Positions 22,806-34,966 of a stretch of 64,000 nt of DNA are shown piece by piece. The notes below the pieces were generated by a model. The model saw nothing but the letters and a program-made list of their open reading frames with translations. It had not been told where the DNA came from and searched no databases. The stretch's first letter is position 1, and the number at the start of each line of letters is the position of its first letter. The DNA lies in contig JAMXBD010001091.1 in assembly GCA_024138025.1 (NCBI GenBank), positions 186,001 to 250,000 of the forward strand, written 5' to 3'. Source of the stretch: Combretum micranthum (lineage: Eukaryota > Streptophyta > Magnoliopsida > Myrtales > Combretaceae). Both the position numbers and the translations under genes were made by a program.

Positions 22806-25800
22806 TCATGGACCCCCTTCTAGTGTTGATGGCTTCTCATCCAAAGCTACGGATGTGCTAAAGTCAGGCGGCTGAACAGCACTTGATAGTGGGGCCTTCC
22901 TAAACTGAGAGAGTTGTGTTAATCCCTCACCTATGTCATGATCATCAACAACATGCCTTTTTTGTGGTATGGGTGGAGTCGGACTTGAAGATGTCCCATA
23001 CTTCCTATGCGGAGTGTAGTACAATTCGAGATAAACCCCCAATAAATGTGGAACTGAGGAAGTGCTATGCCGTCCACAAGATGTAGATGGTACTTGCTAG
23101 TAAATATAGTAGTCTTGCTCTGCATCATCATCCTTATCCTCTTCCTCCACATCCCTTGTAGCATGCCTATGAACACCAATTTCATGCTCTTTAGCTTCAC
23201 CTCCCTCATGCGCTTCATATCGAACCTTTGGATATAGATGATCGAGGACTCCATGATCATTAACCCTCTCTATGGTTGCATGTGCAATTGCATAAACACT
23301 TGGAAGGTCCTTTGATAACCGTATATGGTGGAATTGATCGGTCTGCGAAAAAATGGGAAACATATGAAGTGGATATTTAAAAAAATAAGCAATCATATAT
23401 CATCACAAGTAGATTGTCGACAATTCCTTACTTACCAAGTGACCGAACATAGCTCAGGTATGGTTAACATACCTTCTAGTAATATGTCTGTACCATCAAG
23501 AGTATTCTAGATCAACACTAAATGGATGTTGGATCGAGACTAGTAGGTCTTGTCTATCATTTCATATCCCATGATAAGCAGCATGATGCACTAGCCTATT
23601 GGTGTCAACCCTTCCCCTAAAATAAATCTGGTGTAGATCCGGTTAAGTATTAATAGAAGGTGGAATTCTTTAGGTTCTCCCAAACTATTTAATGATACAG
23701 TGAAACTGATGTTTTTACACACCTATTATAATCTAATAATTTTCAATTTCAAACAAAGGTGTAATACTTAACCGGTCAGCAAAATTACCGAGTGTAATGT
23801 AGTAATTTCTGGAAAGTCCAGGTCGTGTCCATAGAGAGCTAATGGCTAATTACTAGAAACTGAATTTTACCCTAACTTAAGTAATTGAAAGTTCAGATTT
23901 TTTATTAATCTATGATAATTTAACTGAAATTGACTACAAATGATTGTGAAGAACTAAAACCGTATGTTTTATCAACAACAACGAGTGATATGGTTTTAGG
24001 AGAAGCGGATAATATATGAATAATGCATTTATCTTCTCATTTGAAATGATTCATGCTTCAAAATTGATAAATAAAATTGATTACTTGGGGTTTAATCAAA
24101 TTCACTAAAAATTGCTCACCTCTTAGAGTAGCAAAATCTTTCATAGCATAAACTATCCTACCAAGGTACTTTATCTATGATTAACAGTTTAATAGGAATT
24201 TGCTCTCACCAAAACTACTATTCTAGTTAAAACTACAAAATAAGCATCGCCAAGTGACCTAAATTTGTAATCCTAACAGCATAAAGATCAGTGAAATCTT
24301 AAGTTTCATCACAAGCTTGCATATCCCTATGAAAAATCTTATTCAAAAACCTATGTTTTACTTGTGTTGATCATTGAATCCCTCCCGGGTATCTTTAACC
24401 CTATCCATCTAACCTATGTTGATCAAGTATAAATTAAATAGATTACAGGTAAAAATAACTAAATTCCCAATTAATCAATTTCAATATCAATATGATTCAT
24501 ATATCATTTCATCAAGTCCTTAATACATATTCATAATAATCAGTGAAGAACAACATCTCAATATACAATCAAGCAGTAAAAATAATAAAACAGAGATTGA
24601 AAACACCTTAATAATGGTTTCTTTTCATAAACTGGAGTCTTCAAATCTATAATCCCACAAATATGGGCACTGCTTGATGGTAGCTAAATCCTAATTGTCT
24701 CTAAGTTGCTAGAACATTAGGGTTTTAGTGCCCTAAGGGAAAAACAAATTCAAACATTTGTGAAAGTCTCTTTTCCTTGCTTTTCCAATGATTTTTGTAT
24801 CTCTTCTAACAAGGAATCCTTAGAATATATAAGCAAAACATTCAGGCGTTTCATATAATTTTTGCAGTTACAAAACATACGCCGATAGTTACAACTTCTA
24901 CGCTGGTGGCTTACAGGCGGTGTACATTGCTAAAACCCTTGCACACTGGCTGCTTTGGCTTCGGCATTAACGGTTTGCATTATGTGGATGACCAACGCTG
25001 CTTCAATGCCGACGGCGTAGGGTTTGAAATGTCGGCACTGAAATGAAACTTCAAAGGCCGGCTAGATTTAATGCAAAGCTGGCTGTGCAAGTGACAGCAT
25101 TAAAAAATTCAATGCTGTGGACGCTCTAAGCCGTCTCAACGCCAGCGACTTTGATTCCCAAAAAGCCGGCATTGAATCAAATTGTAGAAGCTGGTTTTGA
25201 ATCCCTCTACACCGGTAGTGTTGAGCCAGTGCTTGATTCTTGGTTTCTGATCTTTAGCATACACCGCCTCAAGGCCAGCGGCGTATAGGATTAAAATTGC
25301 CAGCCTCTAAATTCTTGAATCTGTTCCATGTCAAGGCTGGTTGAATGCTGGTTGTGTAGAGGCAGTGTTGAAGTTTTAACATTCTGATCATCCTCTAAGT
25401 TAGCTTTATGCCGGCGGCGTATAACCCAGATAATTCGGCATATCCTTTGAGATTCTTCAATTTCAATTCAAATTGCCTTTTTATGCTTTCCTTTGTTAAC
25501 TTTAGACCTGAAACATAAACCTAAACAATCCGAGTACCAATTCAAGCAATTTTTATGTAATTCAACACAAATTAACCACTAATTGCTTGTTAAAAGTTGT
25601 GTAAAATATGATCTTATCACACGGTCTAAGAAGCACCACTCAACAATATAGAAGCATATAAGGTAGACTTATGTTGTCTACACATCAACATCAACATGAT
25701 GGTATGGTAGAAGCCTACGCATAATATCATCAGTATAAGGCATCCAAACCACTTGTTTGATAGCACAAAGAAGACCTTCCAGTCAATGATATTATAAAGT

Positions 25801-26598
25801 ATAACATAACATTGATAAAGCAAAATAATAAGTACTTGGCGAGAACCTATAATGTCGAATGCCTGCCGATAAGTTAAAATCACATGACATGGATGGTGGG
25901 TCGTGTCTTGAATAATCTGCCATCGGGTAGCGAGGGGTGCCCCATCTTGCAACAGAGGTTCAAAATGGGCACGTGGGGCAACCAATGGAAATCTATCCTA
26001 AACCCAAACCTGTAGTAGCACGACTTCTCCACCAATCTAAACGACATCCTCACTAGAAGCTTGACACAGTTGTCAATATAACCAGCTCAAGCACACAGAC
26101 CCCCAACTATATTGGCCAGTTCAAATCATGTTCTCCAGTAAAGGTAAGAACATCACATAAACCAACAATCTAGATTTGTCTGCAAAAATACATCCTCTCA
26201 TAAGCTGAAGGATGTAAGCACGTGCATGCCTCACAATCTGCTCTTTTGTAGCATTCTTAGGCAAATGGGCGAAGGTAGTGTGTAGCCAATGCAAACTTAA
26301 ATGCCCTCCTCATGAGGTATTCCTTTCCCCTCGTAGGTAGTCCCCTCAACAAATTCATACATATTTCCCTCCATCTATTGGGAGGGGATGTGATACCCAC
26401 AACCGGCATGCCGTTAACCAAGAGGTCAAGTTGTACCTCCACATCCTGCAAGGTGATGGTCTTCCCCCTGTATGGCATGTAGAATGTATCCGTCTCTGAT
26501 ATCAAGTGCTCAAATAATTTTGTGATAAGATGCCAGTCTAGCTGAATAAATGGTAGGCGTGCCATCCTTAAAAAGTCTTTTTTCCCAATATATGACAC
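22806..26598 (-). pseudogene. Plant mobile domain (PMD/MAIL-like), interrupted
   Basis: Minus-strand 26257-26598 contains MARLPFIQLDWHLITKLFE, then TDTFYMPYRGKTITLQDVEV and NRWREICMNLLRG, the hallmark start of the aminotransferase-like plant mobile domain (PF10536 family). The next part (25626-25985) includes APLATRWQI and HVILTYRQAFD, matching the middle of the domain. After a ~2-kb insertion it resumes at about 23633 (VDTNRLVHHAAYHG, then a stop where Trp is usual). It continues as an acidic tail (22806-23396). PMD proteins MAIN and MAIL1 act in nuclear silencing in Arabidopsis, and PMDs also occur in transposons; this copy is element-borne and broken. Confidence 0.8.
23645..25621 (-). repeat. 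LTR-like insertion (solo LTR?) splitting the PMD
   Basis: The PMD reading breaks at ~25622 and resumes at ~23640, so ~2 kb is inserted. On the minus strand it starts TGTGATAAGATC, has a promoter-like CTTATATATTC (plus 24815-24828), and upstream of it a CG-rich block (24845-25435). That is LTR-like organisation, reminiscent of Athila/Tat gypsy LTRs. The candidate duplication is CGGTC (25622-25626) against CGGTT (23640-23644). The 3' limit is unclear: a TG/CA-bounded LTR would end at 23760, leaving ~115 bp unexplained. A perfect 14-bp inverted repeat sits there (23639-23652 and 23762-23775). Confidence 0.55.
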
Positions 26599-28697
26599 AA
26601 TTATAAAATATCTTCTTCACTATTGCAGTAATCAGTAAGCCCCTAGCACTCTTCAGAGCAGAATTGTAAGTTTCTATTATATTGCTTGTCATGTACCCAA
26701 AATGGTGAAATCCATCATATGCTAGAGTCCATTCATCTTTGCACAAAACCATATCACAGTTTGAGTTGGTTTTATTAAACCACTCAACTGCTTCTTCATT
26801 TATGGTCTTCACAAGTTCCATAGTCTTTTTGAACTTTCAGGGTTGTGCCTAAAATGCGGCATATGTTACCAAGTTTTTGCATATCTGATTCTTATGTACT
26901 TTATTGAAATTACTAGCAATATGTTAAATGCAAAATCAATGAGCTGCGAAAGGAAGCTGCCAACCATTTGATTCATCATTAACCACCTCGATGATATCAG
27001 CTCCCCTATCTAATATGAGGCATATGGTCTCCTCTCCTCTGTGTCCTGTTACTCCATGATTTAGTTTTCTTAAAAACCATGCTGTTGTAGTCTTAGAAGG
27101 TGCAAGGCAAAAGGGAAGAGGTAAAATATGATTGTCCCCATCTACACCATAAGCCACTAGGAGGAGATGCTTATATTTTCTATATAAAAAGGTACCATCT
27201 ATACAAACAACTGGCTTACGATGCTTAAAAGCCTCCACACGGCCAAAAGTCTAAAAAACCCATTTGAAATACACCTCATCAGGTTGGGGTGATCTTGTCC
27301 AATCCCATTTAATTGTTGATCCTGAGTTGGTGGCCTTGATTACATATAGAAGCTTCGAGAGTTCATTATATGATCTCACCCATTCACCATATACAATAGA
27401 AATTGCCTTTCTCTTACCTTCCCATATTCTTTTCCGTGATACCATATACCTATATATGATTAAGTAATGTGACTCAAGCAACCGAACTTTGTAATCGAGA
27501 TTTTTATGAACAAAACTAATAAATTCTCATGCCAATAGATTAGAGTCAATCTGTGGTGGTCTTGCCCAATTATTGAATTGGTACATGAATGTGGGCCATC
27601 TACTCTTATGATTACAAAGAGACCTTCTAATTTTTTCTTGTAAGCTCTTATCCTCCATGAATAATCTTGTTCACTTTTTTGTGCAATGGGAAATCTACAA
27701 GCCTTTCTTAGATTCATCAACACAGAAATTGCAATGTGTTCTTATGTGGAAAGCCTTGATTGCCTATATTAAATTATCCTTTATGTTGAACATCATTCCC
27801 TTGGCTAGGTCCTGCCCATCACAAGGATTACTACACATCGCATTCACTTCATCTTCAAATGTCACATAACCATCATCACCGCCACCCACATTACAATAAG
27901 GGATTGCATCCCCCACCTCTCCTCGACTAGACATCACTTTATTAGGTACTATGCACTAGGGGATTGCCAATTCTACATTGTACCCTTGAACCTCTCCAGT
28001 CACTTCATCCTCCCCTTCATGAACTTCATTGTCTTCCATGAAATCTCTATCATCATCTACCTCATCATTTTCCACCCTCGAGTTAAACACTGGTGCAAGT
28101 TCTTCCTCAACTCTATTCTCAAAATCTGAAAGTGACTCATTTATTGGAATAAGATCATATTGTTGATATTGCATGGGTCATAATGGCATCACTCCTTTGT
28201 CTTGTGAATGTACATTAACAGATATACTGGGGTGAACATTCTGGTTTACCAAAATCTATATCTCCTGTTCAAACACACAAGAACCATGGTTTGGAGTGTT
28301 CATATGTGCCTGCGCATGACTAATAATTGACAGCATCATCGACCATCTAAGCAAGGCATGACTTGGTATATGTTTTCATAAATATCTCTTGTATTTATCT
28401 CGCCTCCAACTCAATAGCTATTGATATCAGATCCTCGAGGCTCTCATCATCCACAATTGAAATTAACATGTACATTACCTTATGACTCATATAATGATTG
28501 TGTTTGAGTGTTATCTAAATTTCAAAATTATTTCGATTAACACCAATTCTCTCACAAATCAATTCCTTAAGTTGATCAAAATTCATATCAATTCTAATCT
28601 TCACCTTCCCAATTGGAGGTCTATCATATTGTGGCCCATGACTTCTATCCACAATATTCCCATTCGCATAGATAATGAATCTTACAAAGTTGGCCAT
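26510..28697 (-). pseudogene. MULE transposase (MuDR type), decayed
   Basis: Minus-strand pieces in order. At 28515-28697 is an N-terminal PB1-like part (KVKIRIDMNFDQLKELI). At 27956-28174 is an acidic linker. At 27460-27723 is the MuDR DNA-binding region, with SWRIRAYKKKLEGLFVI and GPHSC. At 27251-27481 is the segment with KAISIVYGEW and YNELSKLL. At 26936-27238 is the transposase core, with VCIDGTFL (first Asp) and LILDRGADI at the usual second-Asp site. At 26510-26821 is the part with FGYMTSNIIETYNSALK. Several stops and frameshifts separate the pieces. The C-terminal CxCx(n)CxH SWIM finger normal for MULE transposases is not seen; PMD sequence takes over instead. Confidence 0.85.
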
Positions 28698-29412
28698 CTC
28701 AAACCTAGTGACAACAGACTACAAAAGTTAGCCAATATTTGTCACAACTTATATTGTGGAAAACATCTTCAATAACTTATTCATCAATGATGCACACTCC
28801 AAATTTTATAATTATTTATGATCAACTAAGCTTAATTCATTGAGGTATTTCACCAAGCATCATCACAACGTCTACATTTCTTGAATGACATGAAATGGGT
28901 TTAACAATGTAACTACACAAACAACATTAATGATGCATACTCCAAAATGTATAATTTTGTTTAATGGACTAAGATTAATTGATTGGGGCATTTCATTTGT
29001 CACCTTCACTATGTCTACATTTTTTCAGCAAAAAATGAAACGGATCTTGTAATGGAACTATACGAACATCACCAACGGTTTATAAACTACTCCTATAGTA
29101 TATAGCATCTTCACAACATCAAGTAAAATATGCTAAACAGGCATGAAATCAACTTCACAATCAAAACAAAAAAATGGGCCAAATTTCAAATATTGAGGCA
29201 TTTACTGAAAAAAAAATTACGGAATCATACATTGCCTAATGCTAGAAAGCCATATTTGGGGTCAAAAAGCTCGATCCGGTGCTATAGAGTGGTGTTTAAA
29301 GGGGAGGCTATTGGGGGTTTTTTGGGTAGAGGAAGGAGAGCTTTCGGGTGTTATTGGGAGGAAGGAAAATGGCTCTATCTCGTTTTTTTTTTTTTGTTGG
29401 GTATATGCTGCA

Positions 29413-29640
29413 GTGAAGGTGTTGTTATGAACAATGCCTTCTATATTTGGCTTAAAGGTGTCGTTATCAAACGTGCCTTCCATGTGTGGCCCAAAGGCCC
29501 CTTCACTAACGATGCCCTTTGTGCACATTTGAAGGCGCTATCAAAGACAACGCCTTCGATGACCCAGATTCGTATTATCTTTTCCTGTCATCTTATTTGC
29601 ATATTTTTTTCAAAATCCGTACTGTTTACAAACAAAAACT
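29413..29640 (-). repeat. Right terminal inverted repeat of the MULE
   Basis: Read on the minus strand it begins AGTTTTTGTTTGTAAACAGT and runs through TTTGAAAAAAAT, GGTCATCGAAGGCGTTGTC and CCAAATATAGAAGGC, matching the left repeat block for block. Confidence 0.85.
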
Positions 29641-31306
29641 GACTTCTAGAATCTAAGCTCTCTTAATTCTTAAGGGTGTAAGTCAACATTTTACAAGAAA
29701 ACTATATTATTACTATAATTAATATTTTTTTAAAATGTTTGGGTAAGTGTGGTAAAGTAACAAATAATTCATGATGCACACATATATATGAGGTAGGAAA
29801 TAAGAATATAAAAGACATCATTTAATACAATCTTTATATATAACATAACCTGCATAATATAGGTTATAAAATACTTAACATATCTGTGTTTGATGTATTC
29901 AACACTTTGTTCAAAATGATAACATAAAAAAGTTAGTGAGTAACTTAAATACGTATTCAATAACTTAAAAAGTTTAGCTTTAAGCCTTAAGGCTGTGTTT
30001 GAGGTGTCTATGGATGCTCGTTTCAACATCCATGAATCTTCAACAGTGACCACATTGTTTAGCTCCAAACTTATGGAAAGTAGTCGACGATGAAATGGTA
30101 AAACACTCACTACTAATAATATACAATTCCTTTTATACCTTCGTATTACATTGTCGACAACACCTCCTTCTCACACCTCAATAGTCCTTTAACGTGGATA
30201 TTGAAACCAAACTAACACCTAGAATCTTTTTTGCAAATATTTTTCATTTTGCAACCTTCACCATTGAAAAATCTTGTTGTTGTTGTGTGGTCATCCTATC
30301 ATCATGGGGTGAATAGATCTTACACTGATGTTTAAGGGGGTAGTGAGTAGGGAGTCGAGTACGAAGGGCACAACCAATTGTTCTCCTATAGAGGGAGAGT
30401 AGATAGAGATAGAGATAGAGATAGAGACCGAAATAACCTAGCTCGTTGCGATATTGGAGTTGTACTAGTCATCCCATTTCACAGATTGTTAGATCTCGAT
30501 CTTGCCCTTGATTGTTGGTTGAGGTAGGTTGATGATGATGCTTTTTCTTTCTTCTTTTTGCTTCACTCCCCTGGTGTAGATCTTGTTTGTTTGCTACTCG
30601 AAATGGTTGTTGAAGGCATGGCTGTGGGTTTGCCTCAATTTTGGATGTGGCAGAGATGATGCATGTGACGGATTGTGGTGATGGTTGGTGTTGGATTGTG
30701 GGTGGGTATGGTGCCTTGGTGATGGCATTGACACCTCATGCAAGGAGGCAATGGTAGTTTGGGTTGCAAAATGGGGGTATAAGGCGACAACTTTCGATTT
30801 CGAGTGGGTACCATTTTGGGATTGATTTGAAGATGTCCATGATAATTGCAGTGTCTTGTTTTTCATATGTTAATTCATGATAGACAAATTTCTACAGAAT
30901 TCAAGCTAATATTGCGTAAAATTTGTGTTTGAATTAGGTTAAATTAGGGGTATGAAGTAGCAATCTCACATATTTCATTATTAATTGAAAATTAAAAGTT
31001 GTATTTTGATCCATACTTTTCAAGTACATAGATGACTTAAAGCAATTGCCAAGTGTAACTTAGGACAGTGCCATGATTCTAAGAACATAAGTTCATTTCC
31101 TTTATTTTTTTTTAATTTGTATTTTAAAATTAGCAATGAATATAGTAATTTGTTTTTAATACAATGTATCTTCATCTCAATGAGCATGGTGTTTTAGTTT
31201 TAGTTTTATAAATTGTTTATTTCGTATGGGGTTGCTAAAGGTAGGATTGAAGGTGATAGATAATTAGACACTTCATTTAGATTAATAACAAAGATTAAAG
31301 TATTAT
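29641..31306. other. Spacer with no supported gene
   Basis: A minus-strand frame at 30594-30866 is rich in Ser, His and Pro and comes from GT-biased DNA, without a domain. A short (GAGATA)n microsatellite lies at about 30400-30427. A further minus frame at 29769-30110 has no recognisable family. Confidence 0.5.
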
Positions 31307-33061
31307 TGTTGGTCCCAAAAACTAACCAAGAAGGGGTGAATTGGTTGATAAAAAATTTAAACTTTGCTTTTCAGAAATTTTAAACACAACCCCAATTATT
31401 TATTTATAATGTATGACTTTGAATTGGCTTTACAAACACAATTATAAAAGAACAACAAAGTAAGCATAAAAATAAATGAGAGTAAGGGAAGAAGAAAGCG
31501 TGTAAGTATTTATAGAGGTTCTGCCTCGTGCGTCAGTCCTCTCTTCCAACTCCATACCAAGGACCCGATATTCCACACCGACTAGTTCTACTATATCCAA
31601 TAAAATAATGAGAGTACAAATAGTTGCCAAATACAATGGACTCAATTTCTCTGCTCAGCCTATCTAGCTCACTAAGCTAATTACTAAGCTACATAACTAT
31701 TTGTCACTCTATCATACAACCAATCTCACCAACTTACAAATCAAGTTGAGGAATACAAGAATATAAAAGTTCTTCATAAGTAATTTTGCTCAAAGAAATA
31801 AAGGAAGATTATATAGAAATTTGCAAGTTCTAGTTGGACACAGAGTTAATTTGTAAGCAATGCTCTAAATTTTGTAATGAAATAATGTAAGAACGAAATT
31901 TCTAGATAATAGAAGAATTTCAACTTTTCTCTCTTTTTCTTGTTGTATCTTATCTGGGCATGTGATAGACCTTTTATATTAAGCTTTGCCAACATTCAAA
32001 ACCTTCAAAATAATTTAAAATTTGAATCTTTTTGTTGTTTGGCACGCATATCTACTCCATAAATTTCTCTAATATTTTGCTGATATTCTTCTTATATATT
32101 TTGAACTTTCCCTACTAGTATGGTCTTTAGATATTGTAATTTGAATCTTCAAAATCAACAACCTTGATATCTTGAAACTTCCACAAAATCTAGAGTAGGT
32201 ATCTATCTTGTAACTTGATAAATATATGAAATTCATCTAAATTAAAAATTTAGATTTTTCTGAAGATATTTGCACATATATCGCTAATAAATATGCACAA
32301 ACTTTATTCCAAAGGATATCTATAATTTCCTCTTGATTTGAAATTGAAATCTGCAAAAATATCTCTAACAAATATGATCTATCTTATCCAAAATTCAAAT
32401 TTCAATATACGAGCCATGCTTGTAAGAACATTATCTTCCATAATTTTCAACCATAAACACGACCATTAACGTGGAACTTGAAAATATTAAAATTATAATC
32501 ATGTTTCCTGGACACGTTGAATTCTCTAAGCACAAGACCATATATTTTATGAGTTTGCTTATCCTTCAATTATATAAACCTTGAAAATTCTTCCTTTCAT
32601 TGGTTTAGTTGTCATGAATGTTAAAATTTGAACTCTGTTAACCATCCAGTAAATTGATGAACTTCACGTGATCATTGTTAGCTTTTTCACTTTAAAAACG
32701 GATATCTAATATGAAGAAATTGCATTTAAAAAAAAATATTTCCATTTCAACAAAATTTAATCCCGATAGATATAAAACCAATTTTAGTGGAATGCATCGA
32801 ATATATTGCCTAAATATATTCAACGTATGGAGCTGGGTCTTCATATGATCATTTATTCAACCTAATCCACCAAATAAATTCCTCAAATCTTATATGTATC
32901 AAGTGTTCCCATTGAATAAATTCATCACATGATTTTTTTATAATCTTATATCCTTAATTTTTTTTGAATAAATATACTTAAATTACCTACCACTTCTTAA
33001 TCATATTGGTAAACACTTAAAATGTTTTGTTATTATTAAAACCAAATTAGGAGATTTAACA
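31307..33061 (-). repeat. 3' LTR (element orientation) of gag-only copia element
   Basis: On the plus strand it begins TGTTGGTCCCAAAA and ends GGAGATTTAACA. It is collinear with 34967-36797 through blocks such as TTTAAACTTTGCTTTTCAGA, AAACCTTCAAAATAATTTAA and TTGATATCTTGAA. Confidence 0.87.
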
Positions 33062-33233
33062 TTCTTCTCTTTTTTGATGATGACAAAACATTGTACAAAA
33101 ATTATAATGAACTTGATTTTGAAAAACATATTAATTTTTTTCTTTTGTAAAAACAATATTTTTTTATATGACCAAGTTCACTGTAGAAGAAACATGCATA
33201 AGAAGATGTATTATACCTTTGATTTATCTAATA

Positions 33234-34847
33234 TCATGAATTTTGTCTTAGATACCTCATATTGTATCCATACCCATAGTCTCTAAGGTATCCTTTAAAT
33301 GGATACTTATATTGTTGAGGGTGCCTTCTAGAGTATCCTCTGCTGTTACTGTTCAAGTTCTTTTTAATAGGTTCCTGATTTTTAGCAGATTCATCATTCA
33401 CAAATTTACTTTCTTTTACAAACACGGTCTTTTTCTTAGTATCAGATGAGGTACCATGTTCATATCTAAGCCCATGTTTAACACTTGCAAGTCTTTGACT
33501 AAATATGAGAAATTCAACTTTTTGACATTTCATTAAATTTACTGAAGGTGTTTTTTATTGATTGAGACAAATTTTCTATCCTAACTTTTAGATCTTTAAT
33601 TTCATCCTTCATAACACCATTTTCTTTTGTAAAGCTTCAAAACTAACCTTCTCATTGTCATTCTCTAAGATATCATTCTCATCAGCTAGCAACTTGTTTG
33701 TTTGACTTAACACGTCTTTTCCATTTTTCAAAGCCTTATTTTCTATATCTAAGTCAGATATCTTTATATTATCCTTTTTAAGAGTCTTTAATAGCTTTTT
33801 CATTTCAACATACATTTCATTATCAGACATATCAGCTTCAGATTTGGAGTACCTCAGATGTTGCCATTAGACATAAATTGGCTTCCTCTTTATCTTCACT
33901 TGCATCATCTGAGTCACCTTCTGACTCGTCCAAGTCACTCAAAGTTGTCATCATCGTTTGGCTTTCCTTCTTGAATTTTTCCATCTTCTTGATAAGAATT
34001 GGGCATTCGTATTTGAAGTGTCCAAGTTTCTTGCATTCATAGCATGTGATCTACTTTGTCTCCTTTTTCTTTTTTAATCATTCTCTTTATAACTTTTCTC
34101 TACATCACATTTATTGCTATTAATATCATATTTCTTATACTTAACAGAAATCTTATCTTCTTTCTTGAGAAAATTATGAAGACATAGAACCAATGAGTTG
34201 ACATCCTCATCTTCATCACTTGTTTCCTCTAATTCAAAATCTTCAATAGCCACTTTCTTTACTTTAAAAGCTATTGCTTTCTTGTTACTTTTAAGTTCTT
34301 GAGTGGTGTTGAGATGAGATTTGTAGGCCATCAACTTTTCTCTTAATTAAGTAAGCGTGAGCTTGTTTAGGTCTTATGCTTCTTCTATGGCTGTCTTCTT
34401 GGCATCTCATTACTTTGGTAAGATCCAAGACATTTTCCTGACAAGATCAAAGTCTTCCATTTTCTTTCCAAGAGAAGATAACCCAATATCTATAACTGCA
34501 AATTTTTTAAAAGCATCCTTAATTTTCTCATCAGGTTTAATTTTAAACAATTCATATATTTGTAGTAAAGCATTAATTTTTGTTTCCTTAATAGTATCTA
34601 TTCCTTCATATGTTTTTGAAAGTGTATCCTATATTTCTTTAGCTGTATCACATGAAGAAATCAAGTAGAATTTAGATGGCGCTATGGTAGTGAGTAACAT
34701 ATTCTTAGCCTTGTTATTTTTCTTTATAAACTTTAGTTTAGCCTCTGTAAACTTAGTATCTTCAGTCTTGGTCACACGATTATCTCCAAATGTGATTACC
34801 TGCCATGAACTATAGTTATTAACCTTAATATAAGTGGACATACGCAT
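33234..34847 (-). pseudogene. gag-like polyprotein remnant of copia element
   Basis: Minus-strand pieces in order. At 34629-34847 is the N-terminal UBN2-type part (NNYSSWQVITFGDN, NKAKNMLL, SCDTAKEI). At 34074-34334 is the region with MMAYKSHLN and an acidic LEETSDEDED. At about 34009-34056 is a CCHC knuckle (CYECKKLGHFKYECP). At 33609-33830 is a Lys/Asp/Asn-rich coiled-coil-like stretch. At 33234-33533 is a basic, Tyr-rich tail. The layout resembles the long gag of SIRE/Maximus copia elements. Frames are broken between pieces, and no protease, integrase or reverse transcriptase follows before the LTR. Confidence 0.75.
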
Positions 34848-34950
34848 TTTCTAGTATAACTAGTTTGTGTCATCAAAGTATGGTGCTCGGTCAATTGCAA
34901 TGTTATTCTCAGTCATTATGAAGTGGATCACTCAATTAAGTAAAAGAGAC

Positions 34951-34964
34951 CCACTCTGATACCA
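34951..34964 (-). other. Primer-binding site of gag-only copia element
   Basis: Minus strand reads TGGTATCAGAGTGG, next to the right LTR, complementary to initiator tRNA-Met. Confidence 0.88.
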
Positions 34965-34966
34965 AT

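Larger units (their letters stand above)
22181..29640 (-). mobile_element. Mutator-like element (MULE) with transposase and PMD domain
   Basis: Terminal inverted repeats of about 225 bp (22181-22405 and 29413-29640) bound the element. Flanking 9-mers GACTTCCAA (22172-22180) and GACTTCTAG (29641-29649) agree at 7 of 9 positions, fitting an old Mutator target duplication. Inside, on the minus strand, a MULE transposase is followed directly by a plant mobile domain, both interrupted by stops and frameshifts. An LTR-like insertion of ~2 kb splits the PMD. It is of autonomous design but now defective. Confidence 0.87.

Noticed and set aside
29130..29642. 170-codon plus-strand frame
   Set aside because: It overlaps the MULE terminal inverted repeat and runs antisense to the element; no recognisable domain.
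30594..30866. 90-codon His/Ser/Pro-rich minus frame
   Set aside because: Arises from GT-biased low-complexity DNA; nothing supports translation.
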